The notes under the pieces are model-generated. The model had not been told where the DNA came from and did no database searches. It saw only the letters and a list, made by a program, of their open reading frames with translations. This document shows, piece after piece, positions 13,103 to 20,552 of a stretch of DNA of 25,679 nucleotides. The position numbers and the translations under genes are program-made. Position 1 is the stretch's first letter, and each line of letters starts with the position of its first letter. The stretch spans positions 1 through 25,679 of the forward strand of contig FR881973.1 of the NCBI GenBank assembly GCA_000435615.1. Direction: 5' to 3'. Source of the stretch: Firmicutes bacterium CAG:238. GTDB lineage: Bacteria > Bacillota > Clostridia > Peptostreptococcales > Anaerovoracaceae.

Positions 13103-13314
13103 ATTTTTTCCACCCTTTCATCTTTTGCCTCCTGTAGTGTAATGTCTGCCGGAATGACTCCTATCAAGGCTTCGGCCATCTGCATTCGATTTTTATTTGG
13201 GTTGCTGAGTTTTGCGATAACTTTTCCATTTTTGCTGATGTAAATATCTTCTTTGGCAGAGAGTGCCAAGTATTTCCCCATATTATTCTTGAATTCTGTC
13301 GCTGTAATTGACAT
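13099..13314 (-). CDS. Phd/YefM-like antitoxin for the PIN toxin, 71 aa
   Basis: Small antitoxin: the N-terminal half (MSITATEFKNNMGKYLALSA, then EDIYISKNGKVIAKLSNP) is the Phd/YefM DNA-binding and dimerisation fold, and the C-terminal tail (about 40-71) would wrap the toxin. AGGAGGG lies 4-5 bases before the ATG. First gene of the two-gene module. As in other type II modules the complex probably represses its own promoter; the AT-rich imperfect palindrome around the -10 (13332-13353) is a candidate site. Confidence 0.88.
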   Translation of the reverse strand: MSITATEFKNNMGKYLALSAKEDIYISKNGKVIAKLSNPNKNRMQMAEALIGVIPADITLQEAKDERVEKI

Positions 13315-13347
13315 ACATTAACCCTCCTTTTCTTTAATTATATAGAT

Positions 13348-13376
13348 ATTATATTCCATTTCGCACATTTTATCAA
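13348..13376 (-). promoter_or_regulatory. Promoter of the PIN toxin-antitoxin operon
   Basis: TTGATA (13371-13376), 17 bases, TATAAT (13348-13353) on the minus strand, 34 bases before the antitoxin start. Confidence 0.85.
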
Positions 13377-13424
13377 TAATTTTGAACGATTTTAAAGATA
13401 TTTCGTTCGTTTTTTCGCCAGCCC

Positions 13425-13464
13425 GCAAAATATCACTATGTTACAATCATCTATGATAGTGATA
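13425..13464 (-). terminator. Hairpin over the yoeB stop codon
   Basis: TATCACTAT (13431-13439) and ATAGTGATA (13456-13464) are a perfect 9-bp inverted pair. On the minus strand it is followed by TTTTGC. It includes the last codons of yoeB. Weak U-tail, so termination may be partial. Confidence 0.5.
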
Positions 13465-13707
13465 ACGGCAAGAAAGGATGTAGATATTTGATGCGTCGCT
13501 CTTATAAACCAAACGATTTGTTTCGTCAATTCTGCGGCTCCAAAATCCGATTAATTCACCGACTAACGGTTCCGGTTTTCCGATTCCGTTATTTCCGTTT
13601 CTGGAAACATCTTCGATGAGCCTGTTAATCTTTTTTAATGTCTTTCGGTCCTCTGTCTGCCAGTATATATAATCCTGCCATGCGTTTTCGGTCCATACCT
13701 TATTCAT
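13447..13707 (-). CDS. yoeB: YoeB/Txe-family mRNA interferase toxin
   Basis: Ribosome-dependent mRNA-cleaving toxin of the RelE superfamily, which cuts after the start codon region of translated mRNAs. Catalytic residues align with E. coli YoeB: Glu46 (KPEPL), Arg65 (DETNRLVY) and His83 with Tyr84 (RYHYHR, the C-terminus). WTENAWQDYIYWQ at the start is also diagnostic. At 86 residues it is full length (E. coli 84). Its ATG at 13707 overlaps the antitoxin end by 8 bases. It appears active: no key residue is missing. Confidence 0.95.
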   Translation of the reverse strand: MNKVWTENAWQDYIYWQTEDRKTLKKINRLIEDVSRNGNNGIGKPEPLVGELIGFWSRRIDETNRLVYKSDASNIYILSCRYHYHR

Positions 13708-13963
13708 CTATTTCCTTCGCAAGCTCCTTTCTGACAAAGCATCCTGCTTCAAGCTGTGCCTTTGATTCCATCAGCCAATCGTAATTTTCTCTGCAGCCTA
13801 ATAAATGCATATTTTCCAACATGTTATTGTAGGCACTTTCAGATATCATAATAATATTTCGATTCTCCTTTCTTGTAACAACTACGGTCTCATAGTCATC
13901 TGAAACTGTATCCATATATGCTTTTAAATTTTCACGCAATCCTGAATAATTCGTCGCAATCAT
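13700..13963 (-). CDS. yefM: YefM/Axe-family antitoxin
   Basis: Antitoxin partner of YoeB. MIATNYSGLRENLKAYMDTV followed by SDDYETVVVTRKENRNIIMI and SESAYNNMLENMHLL is the canonical YefM N-terminal fold that binds DNA; the acidic C-terminus (residues about 60-87) neutralises the toxin. GGAGG lies 6-7 bases upstream of the ATG. First gene of the module, transcribed from a consensus promoter overlapped at its start by a perfect 9-bp palindrome, the expected autorepression site. Confidence 0.95.
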   Translation of the reverse strand: MIATNYSGLRENLKAYMDTVSDDYETVVVTRKENRNIIMISESAYNNMLENMHLLGCRENYDWLMESKAQLEAGCFVRKELAKEIDE

Positions 13964-13981
13964 CTTTATACCTCCATATAG

Positions 13982-14007
13982 TTTAAGTACAATTTTTCGT
14001 ACTTAAA
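13982..14007. promoter_or_regulatory. YefM-YoeB operator palindrome
   Basis: TTTAAGTAC (13982-13990) and GTACTTAAA (13999-14007) form a perfect inverted repeat around 8 bases. It lies immediately downstream of the -10, over the likely transcription start. YefM-type operators contain GTAC cores, which fits. Confidence 0.8.
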
Positions 14008-14035
14008 TTATATGAATTATTTTGATAAATGTCAA
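14007..14035 (-). promoter_or_regulatory. Consensus sigma-A promoter of yefM-yoeB
   Basis: TTGACA (14030-14035), 17 bases, TATAAT (14007-14012) on the minus strand: both hexamers match consensus fully. Such a strong promoter fits a tightly autorepressed antitoxin operon. Confidence 0.93.
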
Positions 14036-14082
14036 TACACTTATACACCCCCATCTCTCACATAAGTGCCTCTTTCCTGCAC

Positions 14083-14106
14083 AAAAAAAGAGGACCGAAG
14101 TCCTCT
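14083..14106 (-). terminator. Terminator of the cation ATPase gene
   Basis: AGAGGAC, UUCG-type tetraloop (TTCG), GTCCTCT, then seven T on the minus strand, 17-40 bases after the ATPase stop codon. The A-run on the other side makes it potentially bidirectional. Confidence 0.93.
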
Positions 14107-14122
14107 GAAAAAAAATCAAATT

Positions 14123-16768
14123 TTATTTCTGCATTTTCCTTTGAATGAGTTTGATGATCTCAACGATTGGCATTACAAGGAATGCAAGACCGAGTGCAAT
14201 CGCATATTCCATGAAGCTTATATGTTCGAATTCAAACGCTTCCGCAAGGAACGGCACATAGATTACCAGAGTTGTTGCCGCAAGGCTGGCAATGGATGAC
14301 CAGATTAAAGCCCTGTTCATGTATTTCATTCCGAACAGGCTTCCGCGCTGCGAACGCATATTGAAGCTGTGGAAGATTTCAGCCATGGAAAGGGTCAGGA
14401 ATGCCATCGTCGTTCCGTCCGGACTTGTCGTAATTTCCCATACACCCGCTTCGATATAATGTCCTACGAAGTATGCCGCGAGTGTAAGTACGGTCAGAAC
14501 AACACCCTGATACATCATGTCTACGCCAAGACCGCCGGCAAATATACCGTCTGTCGTCTTACGCGGCTGTCTCTTCATAATATCATCTTCCGGTCTTTCC
14601 ATTCCAAGCGCAAGTGCAGGGAAACAGTCTGTAATCAGATTGATCCACAGAAGGTGCACCGGCTGTAAAATTACGAATCCAAGCATTGTAGCAGTAAATA
14701 TGCTGAGCACTTCACTCATATTGGATGCAAGCAGGAATTGAATCGACTTACGAATATTATCGTAAATCCTTCTTCCTTCTTCAACCGCTCCAACAATCGT
14801 AGCAAAGTTATCGTCCGCAAGAACCATATCCGCTACATTCTTGGTAACATCAGTTCCTGTGATACCCATACCAACGCCGATATCCGCGGATTTAATGCTC
14901 GGTGCATCGTTTACACCGTCACCGGTCATGGCTGTTACATAGCCTTTTTTCTTCCACATGTTTACGATGCGAACCTTATGCTCCGGCTGAACACGTGCGT
15001 AAACGCTGATGTTTTCGATTTCTTTCTCAAATTCCTCATCGCTCAAGTCATTCAGCATTGCGCCGGTGATTGCGCGTGTATTCTCGCTCAGGATTCCCAG
15101 TTCTCTGCCGATTGCCGATGCTGTGTCGATGTGGTCACCGGTTATCATAATCGGTCTGATTCCCGCTTCGTTACATTCTTCAATCGCCGCCTTAACTTCC
15201 GGTCTTACCGGGTCGATCATGCCCTCAAGGCCGATGTAGCAAAGGTCTTTTTCCACTCCCGCAGGCGAAATGTCACCCGGCATTTCGTCATAGGTTTTGA
15301 AGGCGGCCATGAGAACACGCAGTGCCTTGTCTGCCATCTGCTTGTTTGCACCTGCGATTTCTCTTCTGTCTTCTTCGGTGATTTCACGGATTTTTCCGCC
15401 CTTTATAATCTTGGTACACTTCTTAAGGACTTCATCCGGAGCACCTTTGGTGTACTGAATGATTTTTCCGTTGGAGACTCTTTTGTGCAGAGTTGACATC
15501 ATTTTTCTGCTGCTGTCGAACGGAACCTCGGAAATTCTCGGCATCTCCTTTTCAAGCTCCGCTTTTTCAATTCCAACCTTGTGAGCATAATTTACAAGCG
15601 CACATTCGGTAGGCTCTCCGATTGCGGAGTCTTCGCCTTTCTCGATTCTTGCATCACAGCAAAGAGCCATTGCTTCTGCCAAAAGACCGTCCTCAGCTTC
15701 TCCGCTGCTGCATTCAACAACAGTCATTTTATTCTGCGTAAGCGTTCCTGTTTTGTCGGAACAAATAATCTGTGCGCATCCGAGCGTTTCAACCGCCGTG
15801 AGCTTTCTTATGATGGCGTTTCGTTTACTCATATTCGTAACGCCGATGGAAAGTACGATGGTTACAACCGCTGCAAGTCCTTCCGGTATTGCCGCAACGG
15901 CAAGGCTTACCGCGATCATGAAGGTGTTAAGCAAAACAGTTCCGTTAATGTCTCCCGCGCGCAGAAGGCTGACTGCAAAAATAACGACACAAATTGCAAG
16001 AACCAGAATCGTCAAAATCTTACTGAGCTGCGTAAGCTTAATCTGCAAAGGAGTTTTTCCTTCCTGTGCCTGTGCAAGTGCATCTGCGATTTTACCCATT
16101 TCGGTGTTCATGCCGGTTCCGCAGATAACGGCCTTGCCTCTTCCGTAAACGACCGTGCTTCCCATGTACATCATGTTCTTACGGTCTCCGAGAGGGATGT
16201 CTTTCGCTTCTCCAAGGGAGAGCGGTTTACAGAACTTGCTTACAGGAACGCTTTCTCCCGTAAGTGCTGCTTCTTCAATCTTTAGGCTGTTGCTCTCGAT
16301 AATTCTTCCATCTGCCGGAACGGCATCTCCGGCTTCCAGAATCACAATGTCCCCTACAACCAGTTCTTCGCTCTTTACAGTCTGAACTTTGCCGTCTCTG
16401 AGCACTTTGCTGGTTGCTGCCGCCATTTCCTGCAGAGCCTCGATTGCCTTTTCGGCCTTGCTTTCCTGATACATTCCCAGGATAGCGTTAATGACAACAA
16501 CTGCCATAATTATGATAACATCCGCAAAGTTTTCACCCGCATAGTATGAGGTGATTCCCGACACTGCCGCAGCTGCAATCAGCACGATAATCATCGGGTC
16601 CGCAAGCTGCGAGAGAAATCTCTTCAGCAGTGAATCTTTCTTGGCCTCTGCCAGCTTGTTTTTTCCGTCGCGGGCAAGCCTTTCGCCTGCCTCAGCGGAT
16701 GTCAATCCTCCTATGCCGGATTTCACTTCCGACAAGGTTTCGTCAACATTTTTTAAGTAGTATTGCAT
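14123..16768 (-). CDS. P2-type cation-transporting ATPase (Ca2+/Mn2+ exporter)
   Basis: Membrane pump driven by ATP through a phospho-aspartate intermediate. All family motifs are present: actuator loop LTGESVPVSK (TGES 170-173), M4 ion site AAIPEGL (PEGL 295-298), phosphorylation site CSDKTGTLTQNKM (Asp338), KGAPD nucleotide-binding motif, TGDGVNDAPSIKSADIG hinge, and M6 NLITDCFPALALG. With 881 residues and an N-terminal cation-ATPase domain it is of the SERCA/PMCA-like bacterial class usually labelled calcium ATPase. However, the upstream yybP-ykoY riboswitch argues that it exports Mn2+ (as reported for L. lactis YoaB), perhaps with Ca2+. Single-gene transcript, own promoter and terminator; GGAGGAG 4-5 bases before ATG. 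Confidence 0.93.
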   Translation of the reverse strand: MQYYLKNVDETLSEVKSGIGGLTSAEAGERLARDGKNKLAEAKKDSLLKRFLSQLADPMIIVLIAAAAVSGITSYYAGENFADVIIIMAVVVINAILGMYQESKAEKAIEALQEMAAATSKVLRDGKVQTVKSEELVVGDIVILEAGDAVPADGRIIESNSLKIEEAALTGESVPVSKFCKPLSLGEAKDIPLGDRKNMMYMGSTVVYGRGKAVICGTGMNTEMGKIADALAQAQEGKTPLQIKLTQLSKILTILVLAICVVIFAVSLLRAGDINGTVLLNTFMIAVSLAVAAIPEGLAAVVTIVLSIGVTNMSKRNAIIRKLTAVETLGCAQIICSDKTGTLTQNKMTVVECSSGEAEDGLLAEAMALCCDARIEKGEDSAIGEPTECALVNYAHKVGIEKAELEKEMPRISEVPFDSSRKMMSTLHKRVSNGKIIQYTKGAPDEVLKKCTKIIKGGKIREITEEDRREIAGANKQMADKALRVLMAAFKTYDEMPGDISPAGVEKDLCYIGLEGMIDPVRPEVKAAIEECNEAGIRPIMITGDHIDTASAIGRELGILSENTRAITGAMLNDLSDEEFEKEIENISVYARVQPEHKVRIVNMWKKKGYVTAMTGDGVNDAPSIKSADIGVGMGITGTDVTKNVADMVLADDNFATIVGAVEEGRRIYDNIRKSIQFLLASNMSEVLSIFTATMLGFVILQPVHLLWINLITDCFPALALGMERPEDDIMKRQPRKTTDGIFAGGLGVDMMYQGVVLTVLTLAAYFVGHYIEAGVWEITTSPDGTTMAFLTLSMAEIFHSFNMRSQRGSLFGMKYMNRALIWSSIASLAATTLVIYVPFLAEAFEFEHISFMEYAIALGLAFLVMPIVEIIKLIQRKMQK

Positions 16769-16793
16769 TTCTCCTCCTCCGGTAGTAAGTCAA

Positions 16794-16840
16794 TAAAAAA
16801 AGACTTCCACCATATATTTAGTATATACGGTAAAAGTCTT
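16794..16840 (-). terminator. Expression-platform terminator of the Mn riboswitch
   Basis: AAGACTTTTACC (minus strand, 16829-16840) pairs with GGTGGAAGTCTT and is followed by seven T. The 5' arm is also the 3' strand of the aptamer, so ligand binding and termination exclude each other: a transcriptional ON switch. Confidence 0.85.
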
Positions 16841-16924
16841 ACTATTTAAGATATCAGCGAATCGGGCCTCCCCGATTGGGATGTCGCAAAATACCACGCG
16901 TACACGCGCCAGTTACTCCCTTTT
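16829..16924 (-). promoter_or_regulatory. yybP-ykoY manganese riboswitch aptamer
   Basis: The minus-strand leader starts AAAGGGAGTAACTGGCG, a close match to the AAAGGGGAGUAGC opening of the yybP-ykoY (Mn2+) family. It continues with a stem GCGCGTGTACGCG, a GACATCCCAATCGGGGAGGC-type region with further stem, and ends in AGTAAGACTTTTACC, matching the conserved 3' strand. It lies in the 155-base leader of the cation ATPase and overlaps a terminator that it would disrupt when Mn2+ is bound. Recognised by motif and layout; a covariance search was not possible. Confidence 0.85.
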
Positions 16925-16935
16925 ACAATTTATAT

Positions 16936-16965
16936 ATTCTACTACACAATACAATTAAATGTCAA
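16936..16965 (-). promoter_or_regulatory. Promoter of the riboswitch/ATPase transcript
   Basis: TTGACA (16960-16965), 18 bases, TAGAAT (16936-16941) on the minus strand, placing the start just ahead of the aptamer. Confidence 0.8.
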
Positions 16966-17014
16966 CAAAAATTATATATTTTGAACGAAAATAATATTCA
17001 GCTCCGTCTGAAAC

Positions 17015-17458
17015 TTAAGAAGCAGACAGAACAGAATCATGATCCCCATCGTCATGATCAGGTTTTTCATCCTCCTCGTCCTCCTTTGGCGCCAAAACGA
17101 CTCCTTTGAAATGATATTCCACTCTGTTTTCTTCCTCAGATATTCCGAGCATTTTTGCTGCTCCGATGATATTTTTCAGCGGCACACGCACATCATAGAC
17201 ATAAGTTTCGGATTCCGCTTCCTTCACATCGATATGGATTTCATCCGGCAGGCAGTTCAGCACCTGTGCGGCATTTCGCCTTAAGTTTTGGATGTTTTCG
17301 GCTGAAACTTCGCCGGCTTCGACCGCAATATGCTCAAATTGCTTTACATAACTTCCGCTGCCTGCGAGTTTCGTATAGGTTATTTGATTTGTAACAAACT
17401 GCAGAACAAAAATCATCAATATCATGATTGAAGCGATTGTAGTTATCATATCCTTCAT
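17015..17458 (-). CDS. Membrane-anchored Tad-locus protein (TadE-like pseudopilin), 147 aa
   Basis: Last gene of the Tad operon. One N-terminal hydrophobic helix (residues about 4-24, MITTIASIMILMIFVLQFVT) is followed by an extracellular alpha/beta-looking domain and an acidic, His/Asp-rich tail (PKEDEEDEKPDHDDGDHDS). This single-helix-plus-globular layout is that of TadE/TadF-type minor pilins, but no clear sequence hallmark is seen and there is no obvious Gly-Glu prepilin cleavage site. Its ATG at 17458 overlaps the stop of the 45-residue gene by 4 bases (ATGA), so coupled translation is likely. Function inferred from context. Confidence 0.65.
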   Translation of the reverse strand: MKDMITTIASIMILMIFVLQFVTNQITYTKLAGSGSYVKQFEHIAVEAGEVSAENIQNLRRNAAQVLNCLPDEIHIDVKEAESETYVYDVRVPLKNIIGAAKMLGISEEENRVEYHFKGVVLAPKEDEEDEKPDHDDGDHDSVLSAS

Positions 17459-17592
17459 CCATATGCCTCCACCGTTCTTCTCATGGCCTCCGCACTTACG
17501 GAGCGAAGGCTGCCTGGCTGCCCGCCTGCCATCATCTCAAATATGATGCATCCAAGCAGTATGGTTCCCATTATGATAATCAGCTGTTTCAT
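17455..17592 (-). CDS. Mini pilin-like membrane protein, 45 aa
   Basis: A 45-codon gene. It begins MKQLIIIMGTILLGCIIFEM (one transmembrane helix) and ends in a short polar tail, QPGSLRSVSAEAMRRTVEAYG. Both ends overlap neighbours by 4 bases (ATGA at 17589-17592 and 17455-17458), and a GGCGGGTGG stretch serves as ribosome site, which supports that it is real. Its first 14 residues match the 57-residue neighbour almost exactly (MK-LIII-GTILLG), so the two are paralogues. Size and location suggest Flp-type pilin or pseudopilin, although the usual Glu5 and processing motif are absent. Confidence 0.7.
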   Translation of the reverse strand: MKQLIIIMGTILLGCIIFEMMAGGQPGSLRSVSAEAMRRTVEAYG

Positions 17593-17762
17593 ATGCCACC
17601 CGCCGCCTTTCCGAAATCAATCGTATCCATAATTGCACTTGTTCCTTCATCCATAATATCCTCAGCTGCTGTTTTCAGCGAATTTCCGTCACCCAGTATG
17701 AGTGAATTCACAATCAATGCTCCAAGCAAAATCGTTCCTATAATAATAATCAAATTTTTCAA
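17589..17762 (-). CDS. Mini pilin-like membrane protein, 57 aa, TTG start
   Basis: A 57-codon gene starting at TTG 17762, preceded by AGGAGG at 7 bases. It reads MKNLIIIIGTILLGALIVNS, one hydrophobic helix, then LILGDGNSLKTAAEDIMDEG and an amphipathic, acidic tail ending GKAAGGI. It is the paralogue of the 45-residue gene downstream, with which it shares ATGA. It follows the TadC-like gene by 11 bases. Probable structural pilin/pseudopilin of the Tad machine, but the sequence does not match the classic Flp cleavage site. Confidence 0.7.
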   Translation of the reverse strand: MKNLIIIIGTILLGALIVNSLILGDGNSLKTAAEDIMDEGTSAIMDTIDFGKAAGGI

Positions 17763-17773
17763 CTCATTTCCTC

Positions 17774-18247
17774 CTAAAAAAAATTCTTAAGCATATTCAG
17801 TGTGTCCATGAATACCGCAACCACGACAAAGTTGATAAGCAGTGAAAAAACCGTGGCACTTGACCAAATCGTGGTTATGACACTGTTTCTCTGTGCAGTC
17901 TTAAGAGCCTGCGTCATTCGCTTTTCTGCTATCATGTTCTGAAAAACCTCCATCTGTTCGATCAGTTCGGACGGATTTATCTTCTCGACTTTTGTCAGTA
18001 TGGCTGCGAAATTCCTTCCTGCCTTGGTATTCACGGCATCTGCAAAGTATCTAAATGCCTCTTCGTCTCTGCCCTGTCTGTACATCAACAGCATTTCCCG
18101 GTAAATCGGTTTTAATTTGACCGCATTTTCCATCAGCATCGTATACAAAAACTCACCCGAAAAAGGTTTTGCCCCATTTACGATTGCAAGGTTTTTCAGG
18201 GTAATGCAGCTGTCATACAATTCGAGCTCCAAAATTTCTTTCTTCAT
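17774..18247 (-). CDS. TadC-like short membrane protein, 157 aa
   Basis: Probable small partner of the inner-membrane platform. About 120 mainly helical soluble residues are followed by a single C-terminal transmembrane segment (VITTIWSSATVFSLLINFVV region, residues about 122-150). The helical part (LYDSCITLKNLAIVNGAKPF, MYRQGRDEEAFRYFADAV, KINPSELIEQMEVFQNMIAE) is reminiscent of one GspF/TadC half, but at 157 residues it is about half the normal TadC length with fewer membrane passes. AGGAGGG lies 6 bases upstream of the ATG. Position directly after the TadB-like gene supports the assignment. Confidence 0.65.
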   Translation of the reverse strand: MKKEILELELYDSCITLKNLAIVNGAKPFSGEFLYTMLMENAVKLKPIYREMLLMYRQGRDEEAFRYFADAVNTKAGRNFAAILTKVEKINPSELIEQMEVFQNMIAEKRMTQALKTAQRNSVITTIWSSATVFSLLINFVVVAVFMDTLNMLKNFF

Positions 18248-18256
18248 TTCTCCCTC

Positions 18257-19153
18257 CTACAAGTCAAGCTTGCCTCGTGAAATATAGGTGAATACAATGA
18301 CTCCGGAAATATAAAGAATCAGCGAAACAACAAACCATGTGAGTCCTGCGGCGGTTTGAAATTGATACAGTAAAAATTTTCTCCAGCTTAAATTGAAAAA
18401 GAAAATTCCACCTACCGCTGTAAGGAGATAACAAATCGGTGCAAGATACTTGAGCATCAGTTTGGCCTCATTGTTTTCTCTTTTTACATATTCGTTAATT
18501 TTTCTTGCCATTTCCACCGACCTTGCAAGATCGGCAAGTGCATGCGTAACTTCTATGCCCGAAGACAATGCAAAGTATAGATTAACCGCAAGAATTCCCG
18601 CCCATGAGGTATTGATGGAAAGCCTGAATTCATCCAGAATTTGCTTCAGTTCGTCATTGCTTCCCGCAGAGTTTATGCCTTTTGACAAATTAAAAAGAAG
18701 CCTCCTGCAATTCGGTGCTTCTTCCATGCTTGCCGCGCTCACTTCAATCGCACGCTGCATATTAAAATAATTAATCTTATAGTTTTCCAAAAGTTCCGTA
18801 ATCAGTATTTCACCTTCCCTTGAACTCTCGACCCGAATAAACCGAAGTTTCACGCGAAGCAGTGCATAGGGCAGCAGCAATGCGAACACAGCCGCCGTTA
18901 AACACAAAATGTCACCGATTCTCCCGCTCAGCAATGAAAACACAACGCTGCCCGCTCCTGCAGAAAGAAACAAGAAAATTCTCATTTGTTTTCCGCCGCC
19001 TTTTCCCGTTGTGACCTTGAGCAGGGTTTTGATATGCTGTGAAAAAGCATTTTCGTACTTTTTCACATAACCTTTGCTGATTTCATCAATCCACGGCATA
19101 AGCAAAAGCAAGGTCCCGCTGAATGCACACAGTAAAGCCGCTGTTTCAACCAT
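18257..19153 (-). CDS. TadB-like type II secretion F-family membrane protein
   Basis: Platform protein of the Tad pilus assembly system; works with the CpaF ATPase at the cytoplasmic membrane. About 298 residues: an N-terminal hydrophobic segment, a pair near residues 58-105, a long helical cytoplasmic domain (about 110-230, with NYFNMQRAIEVSA and the LFFALSSGIEVTHALADLAR-like GspF signature), then two C-terminal segments (LAPICYLLTAVGGIFFF; WFVVSLILYISGVIVF). Start chosen at 19153: GGGAGG ends 6 bases before this ATG, whereas the ATG at 19159 directly abuts the ribosome site. It overlaps the end of cpaF by 8 bases. Confidence 0.8.
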   Translation of the reverse strand: MVETAALLCAFSGTLLLLMPWIDEISKGYVKKYENAFSQHIKTLLKVTTGKGGGKQMRIFLFLSAGAGSVVFSLLSGRIGDILCLTAAVFALLLPYALLRVKLRFIRVESSREGEILITELLENYKINYFNMQRAIEVSAASMEEAPNCRRLLFNLSKGINSAGSNDELKQILDEFRLSINTSWAGILAVNLYFALSSGIEVTHALADLARSVEMARKINEYVKRENNEAKLMLKYLAPICYLLTAVGGIFFFNLSWRKFLLYQFQTAAGLTWFVVSLILYISGVIVFTYISRGKLDL

Positions 19154-20552
19154 TTGCATCCTCCCTTTTCTTCATGTTTGGATGATAGTATCTCGGATAA
19201 ATCACTTTTTTCCCCACCATCGGGTATTTTTCGGACAGCGCTCGTAGTTCTTCTCTCATGGTTTCCGCCTCCTTCGGCCAAAGTGCAAGCAGCTTTTCTT
19301 TTTCCGCACCTATGTGATTGTTCCACTTCCAAGTCCGGCTTCGTTCGTCGTAAATGCAGATAAGGTGAATGCTTACACGGTCTGTTTCAATATCGTAACA
19401 TAATTCGGAAATCGACTTCAGCTTCTTCACAGCCCGGTTATCTTCCTGCTGAGCAAGTTCAAAGATATAGTGAAAGGCACAAAACACTTGCAAAATCAGG
19501 CTTTGCTCGTCTCCCCCGTATCGGCTCTTTATCTTGGTTGCAATTTTGTAGGGCAGGTTCGGAATATCTCCCGAATGAACCGTGGCTTTGCATCGCCCCG
19601 CTCCAATTCCTGATATTTCCAATGCCAGTCGGAAGCTTTGAGCATCACGCATCTCCTCCAGAATCACATAATCGTTATCGCCTCTCAATAGGGATTTTGT
19701 CAGTGTTTCCAGCTCCTCACCATCGGCCACGAGCTGCATAAGCGGTGCTTCCGGCATAATTTTATCCCATGGTGTTTCCGGGTCTGTCGATATCGCAAGC
19801 CCTTCTTTATCTGCTTCTTCATATCGCTGCCATGTCTGCAGAAACGTCGTCTTTCCCGACCTCACGGTCCCCGCAAACATAACATTGAACCCTGCAGCAA
19901 CCATCGTTTTGAAAAGCCGGCAGCCTTCGGCCGGTATTGTGCCCAGTTCGGCAAGTTTTTCAAAACTGAGATCTCTCAGGAGATATTTTCGAAAGACCAT
20001 GATGTCCTGGTTCGGCTTCGTCCTTTCTCCCGCATAAATGGTCGCCCGTATTCCGTTGGAAAGATATAGTTCATGAAAGCCTTGTTCCATTCTTTGCCTT
20101 GGATTTCCCATCAAAAGCGCTCGTCGCAGCTGCTGTCTCCGCTCTGATGGGATTCTCTGCGGCTGAAGTACAGATTTTCCGTCTATCAGGCAGTAAAGCC
20201 TGTCTCCTATCAGTTTTGCCGAAGAAGATCGTTTGTATTCCTCTGTTTCGTCGTACACCCACGGTGCAAGCCCCGCAAGCCCGTAAAGTTCCGCAAAAAC
20301 ACCCTCTGTAAGGTTACGATACCAAAATGGCGGAATTACTTCCTGAAGCTGCTGCTGCGAAAGTATCTCATTTATTTCCTGTTTGTAAAAACGCATCTCT
20401 TCTTCGCTTCCCAATATTGCAGCTTTTTCACGCTCGAGCATGTTCATCTTCGCTAAGTCGTCCATACCCTTCCAGTGGGTGTCAAGGCAGATTTTTACCT
20501 GCTCACAGCATTTCTGAAAACCAATGGCTTTGCTTTGTATCAAATTATCCAT
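19146..20552 (-). CDS. cpaF: CpaF/TadA-family pilus assembly ATPase
   Basis: Cytoplasmic hexameric secretion ATPase driving Tad/Flp pilus assembly. Walker A AGTVRSGKTT (Gly228 to Thr235), the Asp-box/Walker B region LLRGDNDYVILEEMRDAQSF (with Glu299/Glu300) and the His-box ATVHSGD (residues about 324-329) are all present. At 468 residues it is typical, with an N-terminal domain of about 180 residues rich in helices. GGAGG lies 9-10 bases before the ATG. Its start overlaps the SAF-gene stop by one base (TGATG), so the operon is tightly coupled. Confidence 0.93.
   Translation of the reverse strand: MDNLIQSKAIGFQKCCEQVKICLDTHWKGMDDLAKMNMLEREKAAILGSEEEMRFYKQEINEILSQQQLQEVIPPFWYRNLTEGVFAELYGLAGLAPWVYDETEEYKRSSSAKLIGDRLYCLIDGKSVLQPQRIPSERRQQLRRALLMGNPRQRMEQGFHELYLSNGIRATIYAGERTKPNQDIMVFRKYLLRDLSFEKLAELGTIPAEGCRLFKTMVAAGFNVMFAGTVRSGKTTFLQTWQRYEEADKEGLAISTDPETPWDKIMPEAPLMQLVADGEELETLTKSLLRGDNDYVILEEMRDAQSFRLALEISGIGAGRCKATVHSGDIPNLPYKIATKIKSRYGGDEQSLILQVFCAFHYIFELAQQEDNRAVKKLKSISELCYDIETDRVSIHLICIYDERSRTWKWNNHIGAEKEKLLALWPKEAETMREELRALSEKYPMVGKKVIYPRYYHPNMKKREDANG

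Noticed and set aside
14738..16285. Long plus-strand frames opposite the cation ATPase
   Set aside because: Shadow frames, rich in Cys, Arg and Ser, with no ribosome sites; the minus strand carries all P-type ATPase motifs.
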